From the NCBI GenBank assembly GCA_000514715.1, contig AZWL01000014.1, forward strand, positions 99,723 through 163,722: a stretch of DNA of 64,000 nt, written 5' to 3'. The position numbers and the translations under genes were made by a program. Shown piece after piece: positions 34,629-42,503 of this stretch. Source of the stretch: Streptomyces sp. CNH099 (GTDB lineage: Bacteria > Actinomycetota > Actinomycetes > Streptomycetales > Streptomycetaceae). The notes under the pieces were generated by a model. That model searched no databases. It was not told the origin of the DNA and worked only from the letters and a program-made list of their open reading frames with translations. Position 1 is the stretch's first letter; the number at the start of each line of letters is the position of its first letter.

Positions 34629-35846
34629 ATGCAGATGCCGGACGCAGGGCCCGCCGCCGGGCTCGTCGAGCCGCCGGAGCCGCTGCCGCAGGAGTTCGCC
34701 GCGGTGATGCGGCCGGAACTGCCCAGCCTCGTGGCGGAAATAGCGCAGGAGATCAGCAGGGCTATTCCGGAATACGACGAGTTGCTGGGCGGGCCGTACG
34801 GGGAGGTGCTGCAGCAGAGCGTCGAGCAGAATCTTTCCGCATTCGTGGAGCGGGTGGCGAATCCGGATTCCCCGGCGGGCCGCCAGGACGACCTGTGCCG
34901 GAGGCTGGGCAGGTTCGAGGCGTACGAGGGCCGCAGCTTCCAGTATCTGCGTTCTGCGTTGCGTATCGGCGCTCGCGTGGCGCTGCGCCGGGCGAAGTCC
35001 GTCGGGTCCCGCTACAACATCTCCCCCACCCTGATGGCGATGTTCGCCGACGCCGTCTTCGCCCACGTCGACGCGACCGAGGAGCTGTGCCGCGAGGGCT
35101 ATCTGGAGGCGCAGTCGGGTCCCGAGGACGACGGGGCGCGCCGGCGGCGGCTGCTGCGGCTGCTGCTCGCCGGGGGCGCGACGCCCCTGGCCCATCCCGC
35201 GGTCACCGAGCTGGCCGACGGGGTCGGCTGGCCGCTGCCGGAGGTGGCGACGCCCGTCGCGCTGGGCGGGGAGCGGGGCCCGGACCCCGCGGCGCTCCCC
35301 GACGACGTGCTCGTCGAACTCGCCGACCCGCAGCCGCACCTGCTGCTGCCCGGGCGCCTCACCGGCGAGCGGCGGGCGGCGCTGGACGCGGCGCTGGCCG
35401 GGTGCCGGGCCGCGATCGGCGTGACCGTGCCGCTCGGCGGCTCCGCGGACTCGCTGCGCTGGGCGCGGCAGGCGCTCGCGCACGCGGAGGCCGGACTCAT
35501 CCGGGACAGGCCGGTGTTCGCCTGCGCCGACCACCTGGTGACGCTGTGGCTCCTGGCCGACCCGCCGCTGGCCGAGGAGCTGGCGCGCCGGCGGCTGGCG
35601 CCGCTCGCCGGGCACACGGCGGTGCGCCGGGACCGGCTGGTCGACACGCTGCGGGTGTGGCTGACGACCCGGGGCACGGCGGCGCGGATGGCGCGGCTGC
35701 TGCACGTGCACCCGCAGACCGTGCGCTACCGGCTGCGCAGCCTCCACCGGCTCTTCGGCGCGCAGCTGGACGACCACGACGAGCGGTTCGCGGTGGAGGT
35801 CGCGGTGCGGACGCTGCATCTGCGGAAACGCGGCGACGACGGCTGA
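34629..35846 (+). CDS. PucR/CdaR-like transcriptional regulator 1
   Basis: This 405-residue regulator has no signal or membrane segment. The N-terminal ~180 residues are helical (VMRPELPSLVAEIAQEISRAI, AYEGRSFQYLRSALRIGARVALRRA) and typical of Streptomyces regulators of this kind. The central part resembles a degenerate GGDEF-like CdaR domain (RWARQALAHAEAGLI). The C-terminal HTH is VDTLRVWLTTRGTAARMARLLHVHPQTVRYRLRSLHRLFG (about residues 338-377), the PucR C-terminal helix-turn-helix. ATG 34629 follows GGAGGAG. It is a close paralogue of the next gene. It probably binds the repeated motif upstream, which also precedes the mce operon; this is inferred from position. Confidence 0.85.
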   Translation: MQMPDAGPAAGLVEPPEPLPQEFAAVMRPELPSLVAEIAQEISRAIPEYDELLGGPYGEVLQQSVEQNLSAFVERVANPDSPAGRQDDLCRRLGRFEAYEGRSFQYLRSALRIGARVALRRAKSVGSRYNISPTLMAMFADAVFAHVDATEELCREGYLEAQSGPEDDGARRRRLLRLLLAGGATPLAHPAVTELADGVGWPLPEVATPVALGGERGPDPAALPDDVLVELADPQPHLLLPGRLTGERRAALDAALAGCRAAIGVTVPLGGSADSLRWARQALAHAEAGLIRDRPVFACADHLVTLWLLADPPLAEELARRRLAPLAGHTAVRRDRLVDTLRVWLTTRGTAARMARLLHVHPQTVRYRLRSLHRLFGAQLDDHDERFAVEVAVRTLHLRKRGDDG

Positions 35847-36125
35847 GGCGCACCGGGAAACTGTCACCCGCGTACAAAAGATGCGTACAAGCGCTTGCCC
35901 GATGAGTAGTGCCGCGTCCACTCTGTGTGGGCTACACCGTTCCTCCGGGTAACGGAACACGCCACGCGCAACACCGCGGTCTCCGGTGCGCTGCCGGCCG
36001 GGCACCCGCGGACATCCATCCGAACTGTGAGCTGCCGGCGCCCCCGTGCGGCAGGGCACCTGACTTGCGCACCCCCCACCGGGTCGGTGTCCCAGCCCCC
36101 GCCGGCGGCCGTGAGGGGTAGACGT
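35847..36125. promoter_or_regulatory. Region between the two PucR-type genes
   Basis: Two direct repeats GCGTACAA (35870-35877 and 35883-35890) are spaced 13 bases apart, and CGGGTAAC recurs at about 35946-35953 as in the two other control regions. No coding frame of quality is present. Confidence 0.45.
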
Positions 36126-37376
36126 ATGCCGTCCGACGTGCCGGCGATGGCACTGGCCGAGCCGCCCGAGCCGCTGCCGCGGGAGCTGGCCGCGCTGATC
36201 CGGCCCGAATTACCGGGCCTCTACCGGGAGATCGTGGCGGCGATCCGCCGCTCGGTGCCCGAGTACGGGCTCCAGCAGGGCGAGGCGTACGAGCGGGCCA
36301 TCCGGCTCGGCGTCACCCAGTCGCTGGACACCTTCGCCGACCGCGTCGCCACGCCGCGCAAGCGCGCCGCCCACCTCGCGGAGGTGCACCGAAGACTCGG
36401 CCGGTACGAGGCGCAGGAGGGGCGCAGCCTCGACGCCCTGCAGTCCGCGTACCGCATCGGCGGCCGGGTCGCGTGGCGGCGCGCGATGCGCGTCGGGGAG
36501 CGCCACCACGTCGCCGCGCACGTCATGAGCGCCTTCGCCGACGCGCTCTTCGCGTACATCGACGAGCTGTCGGAGCTGGCCCGGCAGGGCTATCTGGAGG
36601 CGGAGGCCGACTCGGCGGAGCGGCTGGAGAGTCTGCGCCGGCGGCTGCTGCGGACGCTGGTCGCCGAGCCGCCCGTGCCGCGGCACACGGTCGAGGACCT
36701 CGCCGCGCAGGCGCGGTGGCGGCTGCCGGAGGAGGTGACGCCGGCCGCGCTGGCGCCTGCGGAGCGGTTCCCGTCGCTGACCGCGCTGCCCGACGACGTC
36801 CTGGCCGACACCGCGGGGCCGCACCCGTACCTGCTCTTCCCCGGCCCGTTCGACGCCGCGCGCCGCGAGGCGCTGCACGTCGCGCTGGGCCCGGTGGGCG
36901 CGGCCGTCGGGCTCACCGTGCCGCTGCACAGGACGGCGGACTCGCTGCGCTGGGCGCGGCAGGCGCTCGGCATGGCAGAGTCGGGCGCGATCCGCGCGCC
37001 GTCGCCGGTACGGGTCGAGGACCACCTGCTCACCCTCTGGCTGCTGACGGACCCCGCGCTGGTGGAGCAGATGGCCGGCCGCCAGCTGGAGCCGCTGGCC
37101 GCCGTGACGGCCGGGCGGCGCGAGCGGCTGGTGGAGACGCTGCGGGTGTGGCTGACGACGCGGGGCACGGCGGGACGCATCGCCGAGCAGCTGCACGTGC
37201 ACCCGCAGACGGTGCGCTACCGGATGCGTTCGCTCGGGCAGCACTTCGGCTCCCAGCTCTCCGAGCCGGAGCGGCGCTTCGCGCTGGAGGCGACGCTGCG
37301 GGCGCTGTGGCTGCGCGACCAGGCGGACCTGCCGACGGGCGGGCCGGCCGGCGGGCGGGCGGAACCGCCGCGCTGA
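36126..37376 (+). CDS. PucR/CdaR-like transcriptional regulator 2 (TTA codon)
   Basis: This 416-residue paralogue of the preceding regulator has the same layout: an N-terminal helical domain (LIRPELPGLYREIVAAIRRSV, YEAQEGRSLDALQSAYRIGG), a central domain (RWARQALGMAESGAI) and the PucR HTH (VETLRVWLTTRGTAGRIAEQLHVHPQTVRYRMRSLGQHFG). Residue 29 (Leu, bases 36210-36212) is encoded by TTA, so translation should depend on the bldA tRNA and come late in growth. ATG 36126 has GAGGGG upstream. A C-terminal Gly/Pro tail follows the HTH. Its target is unknown; the mce promoter is the obvious candidate. Confidence 0.85.
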   Translation: MPSDVPAMALAEPPEPLPRELAALIRPELPGLYREIVAAIRRSVPEYGLQQGEAYERAIRLGVTQSLDTFADRVATPRKRAAHLAEVHRRLGRYEAQEGRSLDALQSAYRIGGRVAWRRAMRVGERHHVAAHVMSAFADALFAYIDELSELARQGYLEAEADSAERLESLRRRLLRTLVAEPPVPRHTVEDLAAQARWRLPEEVTPAALAPAERFPSLTALPDDVLADTAGPHPYLLFPGPFDAARREALHVALGPVGAAVGLTVPLHRTADSLRWARQALGMAESGAIRAPSPVRVEDHLLTLWLLTDPALVEQMAGRQLEPLAAVTAGRRERLVETLRVWLTTRGTAGRIAEQLHVHPQTVRYRMRSLGQHFGSQLSEPERRFALEATLRALWLRDQADLPTGGPAGGRAEPPR

Positions 37377-37417
37377 ACACGGGGCGGGCCGGGGCGGCGG
37401 GCCGCCGCCCGGGGCGC

Positions 37418-37882
37418 TCAGTCGGCCTGGGGGATGTCGAACATGGCGGTCAGCTTGAGCGCGAGCGCCACGTCGCCCACGACCTTCAGCCTCCGTTTCA
37501 TGAACAGCTTGACGGGCCCGGCGTTGCCGGACGTGACCTTCAGGAACTCCTCGTCCCCCAACTCCAGCGTCACCCGCGGCCGCCCCTCGCCCCGCCCCTC
37601 GCGCACGGTGCAGGCTCCCTCGGCGACGGCGACGTCGTACACCAGCTCGCGCACGCCGGTGATCCGCCACCGGATCACGGCGTCCAGCCCGCCGGCCTTC
37701 TCCGGCCGGAACTGCTGCGCCATCCGCCCGAAGACCTCGGCGACGACCCGGGCGCGCAGCGCCTCGTCCCGGGCCAGCTCCTCGATCTCCCGCGCGGAGA
37801 GCGCCTTGACGATGCGGGCGTACTCCTCGGGGGACACCGCGGCGAGGTCCAGGTCCGCAAGTCCCGTCGTGTCGTCGGCCAT
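37418..37882 (-). CDS. SCP2 sterol-binding domain protein
   Basis: This 154-residue cytosolic protein carries an SCP2-like lipid-binding fold. The family core is visible as VIRWRITGVRELVYDVAVAEGACTV, then TLELGDEEFLKVTSGNAGPVKLFMKRRLKVVGDVALALKLTAMF, the usual end of SCP2 proteins. About 55 N-terminal residues are helical and acidic. ATG 37882 is preferred to an earlier GTG (37888), whose ribosome site would be too close. It is divergent from a TetR gene across an operator array and probably belongs to that fatty-acid regulon as a lipid carrier. Confidence 0.85.
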   Translation of the reverse strand: MADDTTGLADLDLAAVSPEEYARIVKALSAREIEELARDEALRARVVAEVFGRMAQQFRPEKAGGLDAVIRWRITGVRELVYDVAVAEGACTVREGRGEGRPRVTLELGDEEFLKVTSGNAGPVKLFMKRRLKVVGDVALALKLTAMFDIPQAD

Positions 37883-37899
37883 CTCCACACCCCTCGTTC

Positions 37900-37930
37900 T
37901 TACTCGACAGTAGACTTACTCGTGAGTTAA
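37900..37930. promoter_or_regulatory. TetR operator array, four half-sites at 8-bp spacing
   Basis: Half-sites TTACTC (37900), CAGTAG (37908), TTACTC (37916) and GAGTTA (37924) follow each other every 8 bases, giving two inverted pairs on the same helix face. The same half-site occurs in the operator at 41026-41047. The array lies between the divergent SCP2 and TetR genes. Confidence 0.8.
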
Positions 37931-37960
37931 ATATAGGAGCAGGCCGATAAGCTCGCAACT

Positions 37961-38611
37961 GTGACCGAAAAGCGCAGGCGGCGGCTCCCCCGGCAGGTGC
38001 GGGAGCAGCAGATCATCGACGTGGCCGTACGGGTCTTCTCCAAGCGCGGCTACCACGCGGCCTCCGTGGACGAGATCGCCGAGCTGGCCGGGATCTCCAA
38101 GCCGATGGTCTACCTCTATCTGGAGTCCAAGGAGGGGCTGTTCATCGCCTGCCTGCGGCGCGAGGCGGAGCGGCTGGTGGCCGCGTTCCAGGGCGCGGCG
38201 CAGGGCGTGGTCACGCCGGAGCTGCGGCTGCGGGCGGGGCTGCGGGCGTTCTTCTCGTTCGTCTCCGAGCACCGTGACGGGTGGGTCGTGCTGCACCGGC
38301 ACGCCGCCGAGCTGAGCGAGGCGATCGCCGCGGAGGCGGCACAGGCGCGGCGGGCGGTGATGGCGGAGGTCACCGCCCTGGTACGGGCCGGGATCGCGGA
38401 GAGCGGCGGGCCGGCCCGACTGGGGGACGAGGACGCGGAGTTCGTCGCGCACACCATCGTGGGCGCGGCGGACTCGCTGACGGACTGGATGGCCGAGCAC
38501 CCCGCCGAGTCGCCGGACGGCATGACGCGCCGGCTGATGAACATGATCTGGGTGGGCATGCGCAACGTGCTCGACGGCGAAACGTGGACACCGCCACCGC
38601 CACCGTCCTGA
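37961..38611 (+). CDS. TetR-family regulator of the fatty-acid cluster
   Basis: This 216-residue TetR-type repressor has its HTH at about residues 14-58 (EQQIIDVAVRVFSKRGYHAAS, EIAELAGISKPMVYLYLES). The ligand domain is Ala/Glu-rich with FFSFVSEHRDGWVVLHRHAAELSE. The predicted operator (TTACTC/GAGTAA half-sites) precedes this gene and also lies between the FabG-like and thiolase genes, so the likely regulon is SCP2, MaoC, FabG, thiolase and acyl-CoA ligase; a fatty acyl-CoA is a plausible inducer. GTG 37961 is the start and the ribosome site is weak. Confidence 0.88.
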   Translation: MTEKRRRRLPRQVREQQIIDVAVRVFSKRGYHAASVDEIAELAGISKPMVYLYLESKEGLFIACLRREAERLVAAFQGAAQGVVTPELRLRAGLRAFFSFVSEHRDGWVVLHRHAAELSEAIAAEAAQARRAVMAEVTALVRAGIAESGGPARLGDEDAEFVAHTIVGAADSLTDWMAEHPAESPDGMTRRLMNMIWVGMRNVLDGETWTPPPPPS

Positions 38612-38623
38612 CCGTCGCGGCCC

Positions 38624-39646
38624 TCAGGGCAGGGGCGCGACGGTGCCGCGCAGGTGTTCGCGGGCGCCGTCCGCGGCGCGTACCTCGAACGCCCAGCCGT
38701 CGCCGCCGCGTTCCGCCCGTTCCGCCCGTTCCGCCCGGAAGCGGACCGTCGTGGGCAGCAGCACCGGCGCGCGGAACGCCACGTCCACCGCGTACGCCCC
38801 GGGCAGCTCGGCCGCCAGCGCCGCCAGGCAGCGCGCCTTGGTCCACATGCCGTGCGCGATCGCGCGCCGGAAGCCGAACAGCCGGGCCGCCAGCGGGTGC
38901 AGGTGGATGGGGTTGCGGTCGCCGGAGGCGGCGGCGTACGAACGGCCCAGCGACCCCGGCAGCTGCCAGCTCTCCCGCCGCGACGGGACCGTCAGGTCCG
39001 CCGTCCCCGGACCGGCGGTCCGCGTGCCGGTGCCGGGGCCGCGGCTCACGTACGTGCTCGTCGACCGCCACACCGTCTCGCCGCCGAGCCGCGCCTGCGC
39101 GGTGACGGCGAAGGCGGTGCCCCCGGGGTGCGGCTGCGCCGGGCCCGTCGCCACGGCGTACGTCAGCCGCGCGCCGGCGTCGACGGGGCGCAGCTGCTCG
39201 ACGCGGTTGGCGACGTGGACGAGGCCGAGCAGCGGGAACGGGAAGTCGCGGGCGGCCATCAGGGACACGGCCAGCGGAAAGGCCACGACGTGCGGGTACG
39301 TGGCGGGGAGCCGGCCGTCGTCGGGGAAGCCGCAGACGGCGGCGTAGCGGCGCAGCCGGGCGGGGTCGGGGCGTACGGCGGGCAGGACGAGGCGGCGCGG
39401 GGGGATGCGGAGAAGCCGGACCGCGGCCCGCCCCGCCCCGGCGGTACCGGCACCGGACACCGCCGCGCCGTTTCCGGCGGGCCCGCCCCCGGCCCCGCCG
39501 GCAACTCCGGGCTCTCCGGCGGCGCCACGCTCCCCGCCCGCCCCGGGCTCCCGCTCGTCCGCCGTCCGCCTCCGCCGCTTCGGCGCCAGCACCCGCGCGT
39601 ACAGCGGCAGCAGCCCCGGCGCCCTGGTCAGTTCCCGTGTCTCCAC
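38624..39646 (-). CDS. MaoC-like acyl dehydratase
   Basis: This 340-residue double hot-dog protein is a probable (R)-specific enoyl-CoA/ACP hydratase. The first ~65 residues after the start contain a Gly/Ala/Glu-rich segment not typical of the family. The catalytic hydratase motif is SGDRNPIHLHPLAARLFGF (about residues 239-257) with the Asp-x4-His pair, followed by IAHGMWTKARCLAAL. GTG 39646 starts one base after the stop of the upstream FabG-like gene, so the two are translationally coupled and probably act in one fatty-acid reduction/hydration sequence. The gene pair resembles htdX-fabG4 of Mycobacterium. Confidence 0.88.
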   Translation of the reverse strand: METRELTRAPGLLPLYARVLAPKRRRRTADEREPGAGGERGAAGEPGVAGGAGGGPAGNGAAVSGAGTAGAGRAAVRLLRIPPRRLVLPAVRPDPARLRRYAAVCGFPDDGRLPATYPHVVAFPLAVSLMAARDFPFPLLGLVHVANRVEQLRPVDAGARLTYAVATGPAQPHPGGTAFAVTAQARLGGETVWRSTSTYVSRGPGTGTRTAGPGTADLTVPSRRESWQLPGSLGRSYAAASGDRNPIHLHPLAARLFGFRRAIAHGMWTKARCLAALAAELPGAYAVDVAFRAPVLLPTTVRFRAERAERAERGGDGWAFEVRAADGAREHLRGTVAPLP

Positions 39647-39647
39647 C

Positions 39648-41006
39648 TCACGCCCCCAGCAGCGCCTGGCCGCACACCCGCAGCACCTGCCCGGTCACGG
39701 CCCCGCTCCCCGGCGCCGCGAAGTACGCCACCGCCTCCGCGACGTCCACCGGCAGCCCGCCCTGCTTCAGGCTGTTCATACGGCGGCCCGCCTCGCGGAT
39801 GACCAGCGGGACCGCCGCGGTCATCCGCGTCTCGACGAACCCGGGCGCGACGGCGTTGACCGTCACGCCGCGTGCGGCCGCGGCCGGGGCGGCGGCCTGG
39901 ACGTAGCCGATGAGACCGGCCTTGCTGGCCGCGTAGTTGGTCTGGCCGACGTTGCCCGCGATGCCGCTGATCGAGGAGGTGCACACGACCCGGCCGCCGC
40001 CGCGCAGCAGGCCGGAGTCGAGGAGGCGGGCGGTGAGGGTCTCGACGGCGGTGAGGTTGACGCCGATGACCGCTTCCCACTGGTCGGCGCTCATCCGCCC
40101 CAGCGTCTTGTCGCGGGTGACGCCCGCGTTGTGCACGACGACGTCGACGCCGCCGTGGTGCTCGTCCAGGTACGCGGCGAGCCGGTCGCCGGCGTCCGCC
40201 GCGGTGATGTCCAGCTCCAGCGCCCCGCCGCCGATCCGGTCCGCCACCGCCCGCAGCCCGGCGGCCTGCGCGGCGACGTCCAGGCACACGACGTGCGCCC
40301 CGTCGCGGTGCAGCGTGCCGGCCACCACCGCGCCGATCCCCCGCGACGCGCCGGTGACCAGCGCCGTCTTCCCGGCCAGCGGGCGCTCCCAGTCCGCCGT
40401 CGCCGGCACCGGCGCCGTGCCGGTGACGCGCAGCGCCTGCCCCGAGACGTACGCCGAGCGGGCCGACAGCGCGAAGCGCAGCGTCGACTCCAGACCGCCC
40501 TCCGCGCCCGGCGCGACCAGCAGCAGGTGCGCGGTCGACCCGTCCCGCAGCTCCTTGCCGACCGACCTGACGAACCCCTCCAGCGCCCGCTGCGCCGCCG
40601 CCTCGCCCGGGCCGCCCGCCGCGTGCTCCGGCGGCGTGCCGACGACCACGACCCGCCCGCAGGGGGCGAGCGCGCGTATCCGGGGGTGGAGGAAGTCGTA
40701 GAGCGCCCGCAGCCGGGCGGAGGAGTCGATGCCGGTGGCGTCGAAGACCAGCGATCCGGCGGGTACGGAGGGCCCGGCCCCCGCCGCCGCCTCCGCCGGC
40801 AGCACCTCCGCGCCCGCCGATTCCAGCAGCTCGCGCAGCGTCTTGTGCATCCGCCCGCCCGCGGCGCCGCCGAGGACGACGGGCCCGCGGGCCACGGGCT
40901 GCCCCGGCCGGTACCGCTCCAGCCGCGCGGGCCGCGGGAGGCCGAGCCGCCTGGCGACGAAGGCCCCGGCCGGCCGGCTCGTGAGTTTCTGGTAGCGATC
41001 GGCCAT
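39648..41006 (-). CDS. High-molecular-weight 3-oxoacyl reductase (FabG4-like)
   Basis: This 452-residue NAD(P)H-dependent 3-oxoacyl-(ACP/CoA) reductase has an extra N-terminal domain. Residues 1-205 are a degenerate flavodoxin-like/Rossmann region (RRLGLPRPARLERYRPGQPV), as in mycobacterial FabG4. The catalytic SDR half has GASRGIGA near 219-226, NAGVTRDKTLGRM near 291-303, the catalytic Ser in CTSSISGIAG and YAASK near 357-361, then VNAVAPGFVETRMT. ATG 41006 lies about 20 bases from the operator array at 41026-41047. It is divergent from the thiolase gene, the same arrangement as Rv0242c/Rv0243. Confidence 0.9.
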   Translation of the reverse strand: MADRYQKLTSRPAGAFVARRLGLPRPARLERYRPGQPVARGPVVLGGAAGGRMHKTLRELLESAGAEVLPAEAAAGAGPSVPAGSLVFDATGIDSSARLRALYDFLHPRIRALAPCGRVVVVGTPPEHAAGGPGEAAAQRALEGFVRSVGKELRDGSTAHLLLVAPGAEGGLESTLRFALSARSAYVSGQALRVTGTAPVPATADWERPLAGKTALVTGASRGIGAVVAGTLHRDGAHVVCLDVAAQAAGLRAVADRIGGGALELDITAADAGDRLAAYLDEHHGGVDVVVHNAGVTRDKTLGRMSADQWEAVIGVNLTAVETLTARLLDSGLLRGGGRVVCTSSISGIAGNVGQTNYAASKAGLIGYVQAAAPAAAARGVTVNAVAPGFVETRMTAAVPLVIREAGRRMNSLKQGGLPVDVAEAVAYFAAPGSGAVTGQVLRVCGQALLGA

Positions 41007-41025
41007 TGGATTTCTCCCTACGCCT

Positions 41026-41047
41026 GAGTAAGTTTACTCCAGAGTAA
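41026..41047. promoter_or_regulatory. TetR operator array between FabG-like and thiolase genes
   Basis: Half-sites GAGTAA (41026), TTACTC (41034) and GAGTAA (41042) are spaced every 8 bases. The last two form a perfect palindrome TTACTCCAGAGTAA. It matches the array before the TetR gene and lies in the divergent promoter region. Confidence 0.85.
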
Positions 41048-41112
41048 GGAAGCGTAGGAACCGGCCCGCGGCAGCACAAGCCGCGGCGGCGAAGCGACGG
41101 AGGAGCGTGGCG

Positions 41113-42477
41113 ATGACGGCACCGGTGAACGCGGGAGCGGGCGGGCGCGGCAGCGGCGGCGGCGCGGGCGCGCGCCGCGTCGCGATCGTCGGCGGCAACC
41201 GGATCCCCTTCGCCCGCGCGGACGGCGCGTACGCCACCGCGGCCAACCAGGAGATGCTCTCCGCCGCCCTCGACGGCCTCGTCGAGCGGTACGGGCTCGG
41301 CGGCGCGCTGCTCGACGAGTTCGTCGCCGGCGCCGTGCTCAAGCACAGCCGCGACTTCAACCTGGCCCGCGAGGTCGTCCTCGGCAGCAGGCTCGACCAC
41401 CGCACCCCCGCGTACGACGTCCAGCAGGCCTGCGGCACCGGCCTGGAGACCGTGATCCTCGTCGCCAACAAGATCGCGCTCGGCCAGATCGACGCGGGCG
41501 TCGCCGGCGGCGTCGACACCGCCAGCGACGCCCCCCTCGGCCTCAACGACGGCCTGCGCCGGGTGCTGCTCGCCGCGCGCCGGCAGCGGACCCTCGGCCG
41601 GCGCGCCGCCGCCCTCGCCGGGCTGCGCCCGCGGCACGTCGTCCCCGACATCCCGCGCAACGCCGAGCCGCGCACCGGTCTTTCCATGGGCGAGCACGCC
41701 GCGCGCACCGCCCGCGAGTGGCGGGTGCCGCGCGCAGCGCAGGACGAGCTGGCCGCCACCAGCCACCGCCGGCTGGCCGCGGCGTACGACGCGGGCTTCT
41801 TCGACAGCCTGCTCACGCCCTTCCGCGGGCTGGAGCGCGACCAGAACCTGCGCCCCGGCTCCACGCCGGAGAAACTGGCCCGGCTGCGGCCCGTGTTCGG
41901 CACCGACGCGCCCGACGCCACCATGACCGCCGGCAACTCCACCCCGCTCACCGACGGCGCCGCCACCGTGCTGCTCGCCGGCGAGGAGTGGGCCGCGGCG
42001 CGCGGGCTGCCGGTGCTGGCGTACCTCACGCACGCGCGCACCGGCGCGGTCGACTTCGTCGACGGCCCGGACGGGCTGCTGATGGCGCCGGCGTTCGTGG
42101 TCCCGCGGCTGCTGGCCGACGCCGGCCTGGACCTGGCGGACCTCGACCTGTACGAGATCCACGAGGCGTTCGCCTCCCAGGTGCTCGCCACCCTCGCCGC
42201 CTGGGAGGACCCGGTGTTCTGCAGGGAGCGCCTGGGCCGCGAGGGGCCGCTGGGCACCGTCGACCGGGAGCGGCTGAACGTCGCCGGCTCCTCGCTCGCC
42301 GCCGGGCACCCCTTCGCCGCGACCGGCGGGCGGATCGTCGCGACACTGGCGAAGCTGCTGCACGAACGGGCGGCGGAGCGCGCGGGTGCGGGCGGCGACG
42401 ACGCCGCGCCCGTACGCGGGCTGATCTCCGTCTGCGCCGCCGGCGGGCAGGGCGTCACGGCCCTGCTCGAAGCCTGA
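41113..42477 (+). CDS. Thiolase (acetyl-CoA acetyltransferase, FadA2-like)
   Basis: This 454-residue thiolase performs the last step of beta-oxidation or the reverse condensation of acyl-CoAs. The nucleophilic cysteine is residue 107 in VQQACGTGLETV. The NEAF-like motif is IHEAFASQ (about residue 350), GSSLAAGHPFAATGGR (about 396-411) carries the catalytic His, and CAAGGQGVTALLE at the end carries the second Cys. About 17 Gly-rich residues precede the conserved start RRVAIVGGNRIPF. ATG 41113 has GGAGGA 8 bases upstream and is better placed than GTG 41107. The acyl-CoA ligase follows 26 bases downstream, so the two form one operon. Confidence 0.92.
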   Translation: MTAPVNAGAGGRGSGGGAGARRVAIVGGNRIPFARADGAYATAANQEMLSAALDGLVERYGLGGALLDEFVAGAVLKHSRDFNLAREVVLGSRLDHRTPAYDVQQACGTGLETVILVANKIALGQIDAGVAGGVDTASDAPLGLNDGLRRVLLAARRQRTLGRRAAALAGLRPRHVVPDIPRNAEPRTGLSMGEHAARTAREWRVPRAAQDELAATSHRRLAAAYDAGFFDSLLTPFRGLERDQNLRPGSTPEKLARLRPVFGTDAPDATMTAGNSTPLTDGAATVLLAGEEWAAARGLPVLAYLTHARTGAVDFVDGPDGLLMAPAFVVPRLLADAGLDLADLDLYEIHEAFASQVLATLAAWEDPVFCRERLGREGPLGTVDRERLNVAGSSLAAGHPFAATGGRIVATLAKLLHERAAERAGAGGDDAAPVRGLISVCAAGGQGVTALLEA

Positions 42478-42503
42478 ACCTCCGCTACCGAAAAGGAGCG
42501 AAA

